Shown here: positions 40,175 through 48,221 of the stretch, piece after piece
How the letters are laid out: every line of letters begins with the position of its first letter
Numbering within the stretch: position 1 is the stretch's first letter
Assembly: GCF_001955715.1 (NCBI RefSeq)
Contig: NZ_CP019239.1
Coordinates: 1,364,001-1,428,000, forward strand
DNA: 64,000 bases
Direction: 5' to 3'
From: Rhodoferax saidenbachensis
Lineage (GTDB): Bacteria; Pseudomonadota; Gammaproteobacteria; Burkholderiales; Burkholderiaceae_C
Made by a program: the position numbers and the translations under genes
Notes under the pieces: generated by a model
What the model saw: the letters and a program-made list of their open reading frames with translations, nothing else
Told to the model about the DNA's origin: nothing
Database searches by the model: none

Positions 40175-40845
40175 ACATCGCTTTTACCGGTATCACAGCC
40201 GTTCTTTTCGATCTGGACGGAACACTCATTGACAGTGCCCCCGACCTGGGGGCTGCTGCCGATCAAATGCGCACAGATCGGGGCTTGCCATCCTTGTCGC
40301 TGGATACCTACCGACCTATGGCGGGCGCGGGCGCCCGTGGCATGCTCGGCATTGCCTTTGGTATGGCGGTGGATGACCCCGCCTACGATGCCATGCGGGA
40401 GGAGTTCTTCGTCAACTATGAACGTCGCATGACCCAGCTCACCGCTGCATTTGACGGTGTGCCCGAGCTGATTGCCCAGCTGGAAGAGAAGTCTCTGTTG
40501 TGGGGCGTGGTAACCAACAAGTCATCCCGCTTCACGGATCCTCTGACGGGTGCCATGCCGCTGTTTTCCGGCGCAGGTGCCATCGTGAGTGGTGACACCA
40601 CGCCCCACGCCAAACCCCACCCTGCGCCTTTGCTGGAGGCCGCACGCCGTCTGGGTGTCACCCCTGCGCAATGCCTGTATGTGGGGGATGACGAGCGCGA
40701 TGTGGTGGCCGGTCTCGCTGCGGGCATGCAAACCGTAGCCGCTACCTATGGATATCTGGGCAACAAGACGGATATCCGGGCTTGGGGTGCACACGCCGAG
40801 ATTAATTCTCCGCTGCAGCTCTTGCAATTGCTGCCAAGCGCCTAA
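40171..40845 (+). CDS. gph: phosphoglycolate phosphatase (HAD family)
   Basis: This 224-residue HAD hydrolase has the nucleophile motif [14 protein letters not shown] (residues about 14-27), a helical cap, the TNKS motif II (about 114) and the YVGDDERD metal motif (about 169). Gph clears 2-phosphoglycolate from oxidative DNA damage; specificity is assigned from its ubiG neighbour, a standard pairing in proteobacteria. It ends 12 bases before the tmRNA gene. Confidence 0.9.
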   Translation: MNIAFTGITAVLFDLDGTLIDSAPDLGAAADQMRTDRGLPSLSLDTYRPMAGAGARGMLGIAFGMAVDDPAYDAMREEFFVNYERRMTQLTAAFDGVPELIAQLEEKSLLWGVVTNKSSRFTDPLTGAMPLFSGAGAIVSGDTTPHAKPHPAPLLEAARRLGVTPAQCLYVGDDERDVVAGLAAGMQTVAATYGYLGNKTDIRAWGAHAEINSPLQLLQLLPSA

Positions 40846-40857
40846 AATAGGTGTTGA

Positions 40858-41234
40858 GGGGCTGCACTGGTTTCGACACGGGTTCGGACGCGCAGCAGGG
40901 CATGTCGAGCTGAGTGCGCTCGTAAAACAGATTCAAAAAAACTAACTGCAAACGACGAACGTTTCGCACTCGCTGCTTAATTGCACGTGAGCCTCACAAC
41001 AGCAAGCCGATAGGCTGGGCAAGGGTGGCGCAAGCTGTCCAGGCTGTGGGGTAATTTCATTCGGCTGGATCTGCCTTGGGTGACTTAGGGTGGGTCGAGA
41101 AAATAGGTTACTGGCGATTTGCATAGCGTGCCACTGCGCGATGTGAAGAGCGAGATCCAAACCAGATGGCTACACATGTAGAACTGTTCGAAGAAGGCTT
41201 GTGGACGGGGGTTCAAATCCCCCCAGCTCCACCA
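40858..41234 (+). ncRNA. ssrA: transfer-messenger RNA
   Basis: This RNA releases stalled ribosomes and tags the unfinished protein. The 5' end GGGGCTGCACTGGTTTCGAC pairs with the 3' CAGCTCC, followed by ACCA, to make the tRNA-like acceptor, and the T-arm GGGTTCAAATCCCCC is clear at 41209-41225. The tag frame at 40948-40980 encodes ANDERFALAA and a stop. The length of 377 bases includes the pseudoknot region. A terminator follows at 41246. Confidence 0.97.
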
Positions 41235-41245
41235 TACTCTCTGAC

Positions 41246-41281
41246 AAAGGCCGCTAACTAGCGATGGTTAGTGGCCTTTTT
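41246..41281 (+). terminator. ssrA terminator
   Basis: AAAGGCCGCTAAC pairs with GTTAGTGGCCTTT and is followed by T-rich sequence, 12 bases after the tmRNA 3' end. A near copy stands at 41446. Confidence 0.9.
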
Positions 41282-41445
41282 CTTTGGTAATTCAATGGGT
41301 TACGTTGCATATCCCTCTAAGGGCTGCTATTGACTGCCCCGTCAATGCGGGGGTACAAACTGGGGGAGATTCCAGAAAAGAGGGGGGATTTAGAGCCTGT
41401 ACCCCCAAAAGTCGTACCCCCACTAGGAGCCGTACCCCATCTGGC
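41282..41445. other. possible relic attachment region downstream of ssrA
   Basis: This 164-base stretch carries no gene. It holds one GGGGGTAC (from about 41350) and three GTACCCC(C) motifs (41399, 41414 and 41432), and it is enclosed by two near-identical terminators. tmRNA genes are common integration sites for phages and islands, so a decayed junction is plausible but not shown. Confidence 0.4.
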
Positions 41446-41481
41446 AAAAGCCGCTAACCAGCAATGGTTAGCGGCTTTTTT
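41446..41481. terminator. bidirectional terminator, near copy of the ssrA terminator
   Basis: AAAAGCCGCTAACC pairs with GGTTAGCGGCTTTT, with T-runs on both strands. It touches the arfB stop codon (41481-41483), so it serves arfB on the minus strand and any read-through from ssrA on the plus strand. Confidence 0.88.
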
Positions 41482-41885
41482 CATTCCGTCACTCTGCCGC
41501 GCGACGCCTTGATCTCCGAGCGTTGGCCTTTGGTTTGCAGGCGCCGCTGTTTGGCGCCATAGGTGGGCTTGGTGGGCTTGCGTATGCGGGGTGGTGTGGC
41601 GACGCTGGCAACCAGCTCATGCAGGCGCGCAAAGGCGTCCATGCGGTTCATGTCCTGGGTGCGGTGTTGCTGGGCCTTGAGCACCAGCACGCCGTCGCGG
41701 GTGATGCGGTTGTCGTGCAGGGCCAGCAGGCGCTCTTTGACATCGTCGGGCAGGGAGGATACGGGAATGTCAAAGCGCAGATGGATTGCGCTGGAGACCT
41801 TGTTGACGTTCTGCCCACCAGCGCCTTGGGCGCGTATCGCGCTCACTTCGACCTCGGATTCCTGGACGGCAATCAGTCGTGTCAT
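41481..41885 (-). CDS. arfB: alternative ribosome-rescue factor / peptidyl-tRNA hydrolase ArfB
   Basis: ArfB (YaeJ) enters the empty A site of stalled ribosomes and hydrolyses the peptidyl-tRNA, backing up tmRNA. The 134-residue protein has the catalytic GGQ in QGAGGQNVNKV (residues about 23-33) and a long basic C-terminal tail (KQRRLQTKGQRSEIKASRGR) that reads the mRNA channel. The start at 41885 (MTRLIAVQE) is the family start; the frame extends to 41945 upstream. It is the neighbour of ssrA, so two rescue systems sit side by side. Confidence 0.95.
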   Translation of the reverse strand: MTRLIAVQESEVEVSAIRAQGAGGQNVNKVSSAIHLRFDIPVSSLPDDVKERLLALHDNRITRDGVLVLKAQQHRTQDMNRMDAFARLHELVASVATPPRIRKPTKPTYGAKQRRLQTKGQRSEIKASRGRVTE

Positions 41886-41991
41886 GGCGAGGGTGGCCGG
41901 TGAAGAATTTGGGTGCTGCGCATGGTCTGCTGATTGTCGCTGCACAGTTACACTGTGTTTTTACGCATTCACGTTAACCACGGAGTTCACC

Positions 41992-42144
41992 ATGGCCAAA
42001 GGTCAGCAAAAGTCCAACAAGGAATCCAAGAAACCCAAGAAGGACACGTCTCCTCCCAAGCCCGCCTCTGGCGGCAGCTCGGAGCCCGTGCGTGCCACCA
42101 TCACCACCGCCGTGATCCCGCGCGGCAAGGACAAGAACAAATAA
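41992..42144 (+). CDS. small lysine-rich protein
   Basis: This 50-residue basic protein (MAKGQQKSNKESKKPKKD start, then a Ser/Pro/Gly spacer and VRATITTAVIPRGKDKNK) has no membrane or enzyme motif. GGAG at 41982 gives it a good ribosome binding site. Similar short basic proteins are common hypotheticals in Comamonadaceae by my recollection. It diverges from arfB, 106 bases apart. A nucleic-acid or ribosome-associated role is only a guess from its charge. Confidence 0.75.
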   Translation: MAKGQQKSNKESKKPKKDTSPPKPASGGSSEPVRATITTAVIPRGKDKNK

Positions 42145-42156
42145 TTTTCAACGCGC

Positions 42157-42873
42157 TCAGGGCTGCAGATCAGCAGACCGGCTGTCCAGTGGCGTGATGA
42201 AGGAGTTTTGTTCCCACCCGGAAGCCAGGCGGCTTTCGGGAAACCCGGAGGGTTTGTCCATCTCGGCATCGAGCCGTGCGAAATTGCTGCTCTTGCTGTC
42301 CCGCTGCCGGGACACGGCGGCTTGCAAATTGCCCGCCACGTCCTTGAAACGCATTTCCAGATGATCGCGGTCACTGCCCTTGAGTGCTTTTTCGCCCAGA
42401 AACGCCGTGCGTAGCTGGGTCAGGTGCGGCAGGTTGTCGGGGTCGACCACCCAATAGCGCAGGCCACATTGGGTCAGCAGGGTGTGTTTGAGGGTCTGGT
42501 TGCCCAGCGACAGGCCATGGGTGTTCTGTATGTCCACGCAACCGAGGACCCGCCCATCCATGCTGCACACCGTGAAAGTGCAGTACACGCCATTGAGCAG
42601 CTTGTACCAGTGACGGGCTTCCTGCTTGTCAAACGGCGTGGTGAACCGGGTTACAGGTAGTTTGATCAGGATGTGCTGGTCGAACATGATCTTCGTCAGC
42701 CAGATCCAGACTCGGCGCTCATTGGAATTCACCAACGGACGCGCCTTGAGCGGCCATGTCTGGGGAAGGCGGCGGCTTTTGCGCACGCTGAATGCATTGC
42801 GCCAATGTAGCAGGCCGGCGCCAGCCACCGCACCGAGCACCGCGCCCGTCACGAAGTAAATCAACATATTCAT
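42157..42873 (-). CDS. DUF2726-like membrane-anchored protein
   Basis: This 238-residue protein has one N-terminal membrane helix (MNMLIYFVTGAVLGAVAGA) and a cytoplasmic domain (about 45-160) with SNERRVWIWLTKIM and LNGVYCTFTVCSMDGRVLGCVDI, resembling DUF2726, a possible nuclease-like fold. The rest is charged without motifs. I assign the family with moderate confidence only. It ends 13 bases after the stop of the small basic gene, in the opposite direction. Confidence 0.6.
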   Translation of the reverse strand: MNMLIYFVTGAVLGAVAGAGLLHWRNAFSVRKSRRLPQTWPLKARPLVNSNERRVWIWLTKIMFDQHILIKLPVTRFTTPFDKQEARHWYKLLNGVYCTFTVCSMDGRVLGCVDIQNTHGLSLGNQTLKHTLLTQCGLRYWVVDPDNLPHLTQLRTAFLGEKALKGSDRDHLEMRFKDVAGNLQAAVSRQRDSKSSNFARLDAEMDKPSGFPESRLASGWEQNSFITPLDSRSADLQP

Positions 42874-42991
42874 CCACCCTGAATGTTTTGGTCCTCTGCG
42901 GGGCCTCACAAGTGGAAATCAGTTTACAGGCTTTTGTTGCTGTAGCGAAGCGCTTTCAAGCGCCCCCTTGCTGCATCGCACAGGACACCGT

Positions 42992-44521
42992 CTAGGCGCC
43001 GTAAATCCGGTGCACCGCAGGCAACTGGGTGTTGAGCAGGGCAATCAGTGTGGGGTCAAACTGCTGGCCCGACTGGGCGTTCAGGTAGGCCAGGGACTCG
43101 GCCAAGGGCCAAGCTTTTTTATAGCAGCTCTCACAGACCAGTGAATCCAGCACATCGGCCACGGCCACGATGCGACCCGCCAGGCTGATTTTTTCTCCGC
43201 TGAGGCCCCGCGGGTAGCCGCTGCCGTCCCAGTGTTCGTGGTGTTCCCGAGCGATCACTGCACCCAGCACATGCAGCTCCGACTTGGAGGGTGACAGCAG
43301 TGCAAACCCTTCCTGCGCATGGGTTTGCATCACGGTCCATTCCTCGGCCGTCAGCGGGCCGGGTTTGGTCAGAATATGGTCGGGCACGCAGGCCTTGCCC
43401 ACGTCATGCAGGGTCGCCGCCACACGCATCAGCGCCACCTCGCGCTCGGAGCCGCCAGTTTGTTCCAGCAGCAGGGCGGCAATGTCGCCGATGCGTTGCA
43501 GGTGCAGCGAGGGCCGGCTGTTGCGCCGCTCGATGGCGCTGCCCAGGATGGAGATGGTGTCGCGCTGGGCGACTTCGGTGCTTTCGCGCAGCAGCAGGCT
43601 GTCATAGGTGATGGCCACGTTGCTGGAGAACATCTCCAGCAGTTCCCGTGCGCTGTCCTTGATGGGCTCCGGGAACACCATGTAGATCATGCTTTCGCTG
43701 CCGGCCTTGGTGCGGAAGTAGCCGGCATAGTGCAGGTCCCCGTGGTGGCCCACTTTTTCTTTCAAGGTGCGCTTGAGCGCGTCCTGCACGTCCTGGGGCA
43801 GGTTGCCCATTTCGTCGTCCACCAGCAGTTCCGAGAAGGCTTCGGTGGCGGCCAGCACCCGGATGCGGCCATTGGCGGCATTGGCGGTGTAGGCCGACAT
43901 GCGGCTGGCGCACAGGCCTTCGCCGTTCAGACCCAGCAGGAAGTTCACCTGCTCCAGCACGGCGGAGGCAAAGCCGCGCAGATTCTGCGAATCACAGACC
44001 TGGCTGATGGCTTCGATGGAGCGCTTGAGGCCCTGGCGGGCCTGCTCGATGCGCATCAGGTCGCGGTAGGCGCGCAGCCCGGCATAAAACACCGTGATCA
44101 GCTTGCGCCGGGTCAGGTCGGTTTTTTCCTTGTAGTCGTTGATGTCGTAGTCTTTGATGACCTGTTCTTCGGGCGCCTGACCGGGTTGCCCGGTGCGCAG
44201 CACGATGCGCACATTCAGGTTGCCGATGTCTTCGCGGATGTGGCGGGCCAGCTCCAGGCCAGCGTGTTCGGTTTCCATCACCACGTCCAGCAGGATCAGC
44301 GCGATCTCATTGGGCTGGGCCAGCACCTGCCGCGCTTCGGCAGCGCTATAGCAGTGGATGAAGGCGAGTGTGCGGCCATCCATCTCGAAGCCCGCCATCA
44401 CCAGCTTGGTGACTTCATGCACGGCGGGTTCGTCGTCCACCACCATCACCTGCCAGGGTGTGCTCACTTTGCGCAGGCTGGGCTCGGTTTGCTCGTCACT
44501 GAAAACCAGATCATCTGACAT
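42992..44521 (-). CDS. response regulator with DUF3369 and HD-GYP domain
   Basis: This 509-residue protein starts with a CheY-like receiver (about residues 23-150; likely phospho-acceptor Asp in LILLDVVME), then a DUF3369-type GAF-like region (about 165-320) and a C-terminal HD-GYP domain with HDVGK (about 375) and REHHEHWDGSGYPRG (about 435). The HD and GYP motifs look intact, so cyclic di-GMP hydrolysis is likely. No partner kinase is adjacent. The start at 44521 is chosen over 44563. Confidence 0.92.
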   Translation of the reverse strand: MSDDLVFSDEQTEPSLRKVSTPWQVMVVDDEPAVHEVTKLVMAGFEMDGRTLAFIHCYSAAEARQVLAQPNEIALILLDVVMETEHAGLELARHIREDIGNLNVRIVLRTGQPGQAPEEQVIKDYDINDYKEKTDLTRRKLITVFYAGLRAYRDLMRIEQARQGLKRSIEAISQVCDSQNLRGFASAVLEQVNFLLGLNGEGLCASRMSAYTANAANGRIRVLAATEAFSELLVDDEMGNLPQDVQDALKRTLKEKVGHHGDLHYAGYFRTKAGSESMIYMVFPEPIKDSARELLEMFSSNVAITYDSLLLRESTEVAQRDTISILGSAIERRNSRPSLHLQRIGDIAALLLEQTGGSEREVALMRVAATLHDVGKACVPDHILTKPGPLTAEEWTVMQTHAQEGFALLSPSKSELHVLGAVIAREHHEHWDGSGYPRGLSGEKISLAGRIVAVADVLDSLVCESCYKKAWPLAESLAYLNAQSGQQFDPTLIALLNTQLPAVHRIYGA

Positions 44522-44623
44522 AGCAGGGTGTCTCTGTTGGTGAAATCGGTTAAGAGCCTGCATGGATCGAAGACAGGCCTCAGCAGTCTAGCGGATTGCA
44601 CTGGCACTGCGATACTACGGGCC

Positions 44624-45367
44624 ATGCAACTTCAGGACATTCTCTATTCGCAGGGCTTTGGCACACGCCGCGTGTGTGCCGGCCTCATCCAGCAGGGCTT
44701 GGTGCAGGTTTATATGCCAAATGAGCCTCTAGCCCCCGTCACCTGTGCGCAAGCAGCTACTGAATTTGTAGCGGAAGGCCTGCGTTTCCGGGTCCAGGGC
44801 GTGGACTGGCCGTACTACGAGCGCGCCTACCTGATGCTGCACAAGCCCACGGCCACCGAGTGTTCGCAAAAACCGTCCACCTACCCCAGCATCTACACAC
44901 TGCTGCCGTCACCGCTGCGCCTGCGCCCGCAAAAGGCGGCGGTGCAGGGCGTGCAGGCGGTGGGTCGGCTGGACCAGGACACCACCGGACTGCTGCTGCT
45001 CACCGACGACGGCAAGTTCATCCACCGCATGAGTTCGCCGCGCCACCATGTCCCCAAGGTCTACGAAGTGACTGTCAAGCATCCGCTGGACGACAAACAG
45101 GTGCAAAAGCTGCTCAGCGGTGTGGTACTGGACGACGACCCCAAGCCGGTACGCGCTGCAGCCTGCGAAGCGGTGGGCGAATTCCACCTGCGCCTGACGC
45201 TGACCGAGGGCAAATACCACCAGGTCAAACGCATGGTCGCTGCCGTGAGCAACCGGGTCGAAGGCCTGCACCGCTCGCAGATAGGCGGTCTGCGCTTGCC
45301 CGACGATCTGGCCCCAGGGCAGTGGAAATGGTTGACAGCGGCTGATCTGGCGCAAATTTCGGCGTAA
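44624..45367 (+). CDS. rsuA: 16S rRNA pseudouridine synthase (RsuA family)
   Basis: This 247-residue enzyme has an N-terminal S4 RNA-binding domain and the RsuA-type catalytic domain with the active aspartate in GRLDQDTTGLLLLTDDG (about residue 111-127) and KVYEVTVKHPL (about 145). It most likely isomerises U516 of 16S rRNA; RluE/RluF-like specificity cannot be ruled out. Residues about 34-50, within the S4 domain, come from a dispersed hairpin repeat in frame. Confidence 0.88.
   Translation: MQLQDILYSQGFGTRRVCAGLIQQGLVQVYMPNEPLAPVTCAQAATEFVAEGLRFRVQGVDWPYYERAYLMLHKPTATECSQKPSTYPSIYTLLPSPLRLRPQKAAVQGVQAVGRLDQDTTGLLLLTDDGKFIHRMSSPRHHVPKVYEVTVKHPLDDKQVQKLLSGVVLDDDPKPVRAAACEAVGEFHLRLTLTEGKYHQVKRMVAAVSNRVEGLHRSQIGGLRLPDDLAPGQWKWLTAADLAQISA
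44724..44773 (-). repeat. dispersed hairpin repeat, copy 7 (inside rsuA, in frame)
   Basis: The blocks are GCCTCTAGCCCCC, GCGCAAGCAGCTAC and GTAGC. The stem is GCTAC/GTAGC here rather than GCTAT/ATAGC, a paired change against most copies. Confidence 0.85.
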
Positions 45368-45440
45368 CTGCCTGTAAAGCAGGCAGAAAAGCAGGGCCCG
45401 GCCGCTACACTGGCGGCCACTTGCAAAGCGACGCCCTCCT

Positions 45441-46439
45441 GTGACCCTTCTGAAACGACTTTTGGCCCTGTGTGTGGCGTCCCTGGCTTTGGCCAGTGGT
45501 GCCCAGACGCCAGTGGCATCTCCCCCCCCTCCCGCTGCCCCCATCTTTGTACTGAATTCGCTCGAAGCCAGCATCAGCGTGGTGGACCCGGAAACTTGGA
45601 CCGAGCTGCGGCGCATCCCCACCGGCAAGGAGCCGCACCACCTGTACCCCACGCCCGACGGCAAGTCCGTGATCGTGGCCAACGCGCTGGGTGACTCGCT
45701 GCTGTTCCTGGAACCCAGGACGGGTGCGGTGCAGCGTACCGTACGCGGCATTCTGGACCCCTACCAACTGCGCTTTTCACCCGACATGCAGTGGCTGGTG
45801 ATCGCCGGCAACCGGCTCAACCACGTGGACATTTACCGCTGGGATGGCAAGGAACTGACCCTGGCCAAACGCATCGCCACCGGCAAGACGCCCAGCCACC
45901 TCTGGATCAACAGCAAGAGCACCACGGTCTACGCCACCATGCAGGAGAGTGACGAACTGGTGATGATTGACCTCAAGACCCAGACCCTGCAATGGCGCGG
46001 TTCCACAGGCTCGCTGCCGGCTGACGTGTTCGGCACAGCGGATGACAAATTCATCCTGCTGGGCCTCACCGGGGGTACGGGCGTGGAGGTGTATGACGTG
46101 AGTGGTGCCAAGCCCCGCTGGGTCAAGACCATTCCCACCGGCGCCGGGGCGCATGCCTTTCGCAGCGCGGGAGACAAGCGCCACGTGTTTGTGAGTAACC
46201 GCGTGGCCAACACCATCAGCAAGATCGACACCCAGACCATGACCGTGGTGGACCAGTTTGCCGTGCCCGGCGGCCCGGACTGCATGGACCTGTCCAGCGA
46301 CGGCCGCTACCTGTACGTGGCCTCGCGCTGGGCCAAAAAACTCAGCGTGATCGACACGGGAACGCGCCAACTGGTGCGACAAATAACTGTAGGAAAATCA
46401 CCGCATGGAGTCTGGACCCAAGACCACGCCCCGCGCTGA
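45441..46439 (+). CDS. exported YncE-like beta-propeller protein
   Basis: This 332-residue protein has a signal peptide (MTLLKRLLALCVASLALASGA) and repeated propeller blades with YVAS/VFVSN-type strands and IPTG-type turns, covering residues about 35-325. Similar YncE and lactonase-like folds are often periplasmic redox or binding proteins; no catalytic residues are evident. GTG start at 45441. It is followed directly by the polysaccharide deacetylase, suggesting cotranscription. Confidence 0.85.
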   Translation: MTLLKRLLALCVASLALASGAQTPVASPPPPAAPIFVLNSLEASISVVDPETWTELRRIPTGKEPHHLYPTPDGKSVIVANALGDSLLFLEPRTGAVQRTVRGILDPYQLRFSPDMQWLVIAGNRLNHVDIYRWDGKELTLAKRIATGKTPSHLWINSKSTTVYATMQESDELVMIDLKTQTLQWRGSTGSLPADVFGTADDKFILLGLTGGTGVEVYDVSGAKPRWVKTIPTGAGAHAFRSAGDKRHVFVSNRVANTISKIDTQTMTVVDQFAVPGGPDCMDLSSDGRYLYVASRWAKKLSVIDTGTRQLVRQITVGKSPHGVWTQDHAPR

Positions 46440-47241
46440 CATGCACCGTGCTGCGCTGCAAATTGCTACTTTTTTAGTAGCTGCTTGCGCAAGTGCTGCG
46501 GGGGCTGCAGGCACAAATGCCTGTGAAAACCCGGTGTACCTGACACTGGACACCGGGCACATGGAAGTGGCCCCCATGATGGCCGAAGTCCTCAAACGCC
46601 AGCAAGTGCGTGTCACCTTCTTCGTGGCCAATGAACGTACCAAGGTGGCCGATGGCAGTCTGGGCAATGCCTGGGGCAGCTGGTGGCGGTCCGTGGCGGC
46701 CGACGGGCACGAATTTGCCTCCCACACCTACGACCACGTGGTCTGGCGCGGTGACTTGCCGGGCGTGAAGCCCAGCTTTCGCATGCAGCCCACCGCAGGC
46801 GCGTTGGAGGGCCGCGAGTTCACCTGGGACGCCGCCAAATACTGCGAACAGATTGAGCGTGCCGCCCGCCGCATCGAAGACTTCACCGGCAAAAAAAGCC
46901 TGCCCCTGTTTCGCGCACCCAGCGGCAAGACCTCTCCGCGGCTGTTGGCAGTGGCCGAGTCTTGCGGGTATGCGCATGTGGGCTGGGCGCCGGCCGGTTT
47001 TCTGGGGGACGAACTGCCAAGCGAGAAATACAGCAACGAGATGCTGCTGCAAAAGGCGCTGCGCGATATCCGCAAGGGTGACATCCTGATGGCGCATCTG
47101 GGCATCTGGTCCCGCAAGGACCCCTGGGCGCCCGCCGTGCTGGAGCCGCTGATCGTCGGGCTCAAGGCCAAGGGTTTTTGTTTTGACACACTGCGCAACC
47201 ATCCGGCCTACAAGGACTGGATCGCCGCGCACGGAGGCTAG
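46405..47241 (+). CDS. polysaccharide deacetylase family protein, exported
   Basis: This 278-residue NodB-domain protein would remove acetyl groups from a polysaccharide. It shows LTLDTGHMEVAPMM (about residue 47) with the first metal aspartate region and EFASHTYDHVVW (about 101) with the His-x3-His pair. Start 46405 has AGGA at 46391; 46441 (MHRAALQ) is an alternative right after the propeller gene stop. The signal peptide (IATFLVAACASAAGAA) is encoded largely by a dispersed hairpin repeat; the Cys is a possible lipid site. Confidence 0.85.
   Translation: MESGPKTTPRADMHRAALQIATFLVAACASAAGAAGTNACENPVYLTLDTGHMEVAPMMAEVLKRQQVRVTFFVANERTKVADGSLGNAWGSWWRSVAADGHEFASHTYDHVVWRGDLPGVKPSFRMQPTAGALEGREFTWDAAKYCEQIERAARRIEDFTGKKSLPLFRAPSGKTSPRLLAVAESCGYAHVGWAPAGFLGDELPSEKYSNEMLLQKALRDIRKGDILMAHLGIWSRKDPWAPAVLEPLIVGLKAKGFCFDTLRNHPAYKDWIAAHGG
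46462..46505 (+). repeat. dispersed hairpin repeat, copy 8 (signal peptide)
   Basis: The blocks are GCTACT-TTTTT-AGTAGC, TGCTTGCGCA and GCGGGGGCT. It supplies most of the hydrophobic core of the deacetylase signal peptide. Confidence 0.8.
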
Positions 47242-47243
47242 GC

Positions 47244-48188
47244 TTGAGCGGGCTCATCAATGGCATGGTGGAAGGCTTTGCGCAACTGCAGACCTGGTTG
47301 TTTGAAGCGCTGGTGCAGCCGCTGATGTTTGCCACCGGCTTGGCCGGTTTTCTGGAAAATGGGTATGACGCCACCGGCTGGTTTCTGGTTGGGCTGATCC
47401 AGCTCGCCGTCATGCTGCTGGTGATCGTGCCATTGCAGCGTTGGCGCCCGGTGGAGCCGGTGACTGACCGCGTCGCCATCCGCACGGATATTCTGTACAC
47501 GCTGATCCAGCGCCTGGGTGTGTTCCGCGTGGCGTTGTTTTTCCTGATCGATCCACTGTTTGACGCCATGTTTGGCTGGGGCCGCGTGGCCGGTCTGCCT
47601 ACGTTTCATCTGGACGATGTCTGGCCCGGCGTGACCGACCTGGCCTGGGTGTCCTGGCTGATGTACCTGGTGGTGTTTGACTTTCTCAACTACTGGATAC
47701 ACCGCGCACAGCACGGATTCTCATGGTGGTGGCAGTTGCATGCGCTGCACCATTCGCAGCGCCAGATGACGCTGTGGAGCGACAACCGCAACCACCTGCT
47801 CGACGACCTGATACGCGACGCACTGGTGGCCGTCGCAGCCCAACTCATCGGCATTGCGCCGGGACAGTTTGTGGCCGTGGTGGCCTTTACCCAACTGTGT
47901 GAAAACCTGCAGCATGCCAATTTGCGCCTGTGGTTTGGCACGGTGGGAGAGCGCCTGTGGGTCAGCCCGCGTTTTCACCGCCTACACCACAGCGTGGAGG
48001 CAGACCGACGCGGTGCCAACTTCGGCGTGTTGCTGCCGTGGTGGGACATGTTGTTTGGCACGGCCGATTTTGCGTTGCGCTACGACCCCACGGGGGTGCG
48101 CGATCAGGTGGAGGAGGGCGTGGATTACGGGCGCGGTTTCTGGGCGCAGCAGTGGCTGGGCCTCAAGCGCCTGTGGCAGCGCGCCTGA
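47244..48188 (+). CDS. sterol desaturase / fatty acid hydroxylase family protein
   Basis: This 314-residue membrane di-iron enzyme family member has five or six hydrophobic segments and the histidine clusters HRAQH (about residue 152), HALHHS (about 165) and HRLHHS (about 248). It should hydroxylate or desaturate a lipid. GGAGG at 47233 supports the TTG start at 47244. It follows the deacetylase by two bases, so the propeller, deacetylase and hydroxylase genes look like one operon; the substrate is unknown. Confidence 0.88.
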   Translation: MSGLINGMVEGFAQLQTWLFEALVQPLMFATGLAGFLENGYDATGWFLVGLIQLAVMLLVIVPLQRWRPVEPVTDRVAIRTDILYTLIQRLGVFRVALFFLIDPLFDAMFGWGRVAGLPTFHLDDVWPGVTDLAWVSWLMYLVVFDFLNYWIHRAQHGFSWWWQLHALHHSQRQMTLWSDNRNHLLDDLIRDALVAVAAQLIGIAPGQFVAVVAFTQLCENLQHANLRLWFGTVGERLWVSPRFHRLHHSVEADRRGANFGVLLPWWDMLFGTADFALRYDPTGVRDQVEEGVDYGRGFWAQQWLGLKRLWQRA

Positions 48189-48221
48189 AATCGGGCGCGC
48201 GTGCAACACTACACTAGCGCC

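Noticed and set aside
41200..41234. A separate tRNA gene ending in CCA
   Set aside because: The T-arm and CCA end belong to the tRNA-like domain of the tmRNA, whose 5' half is at 40858.
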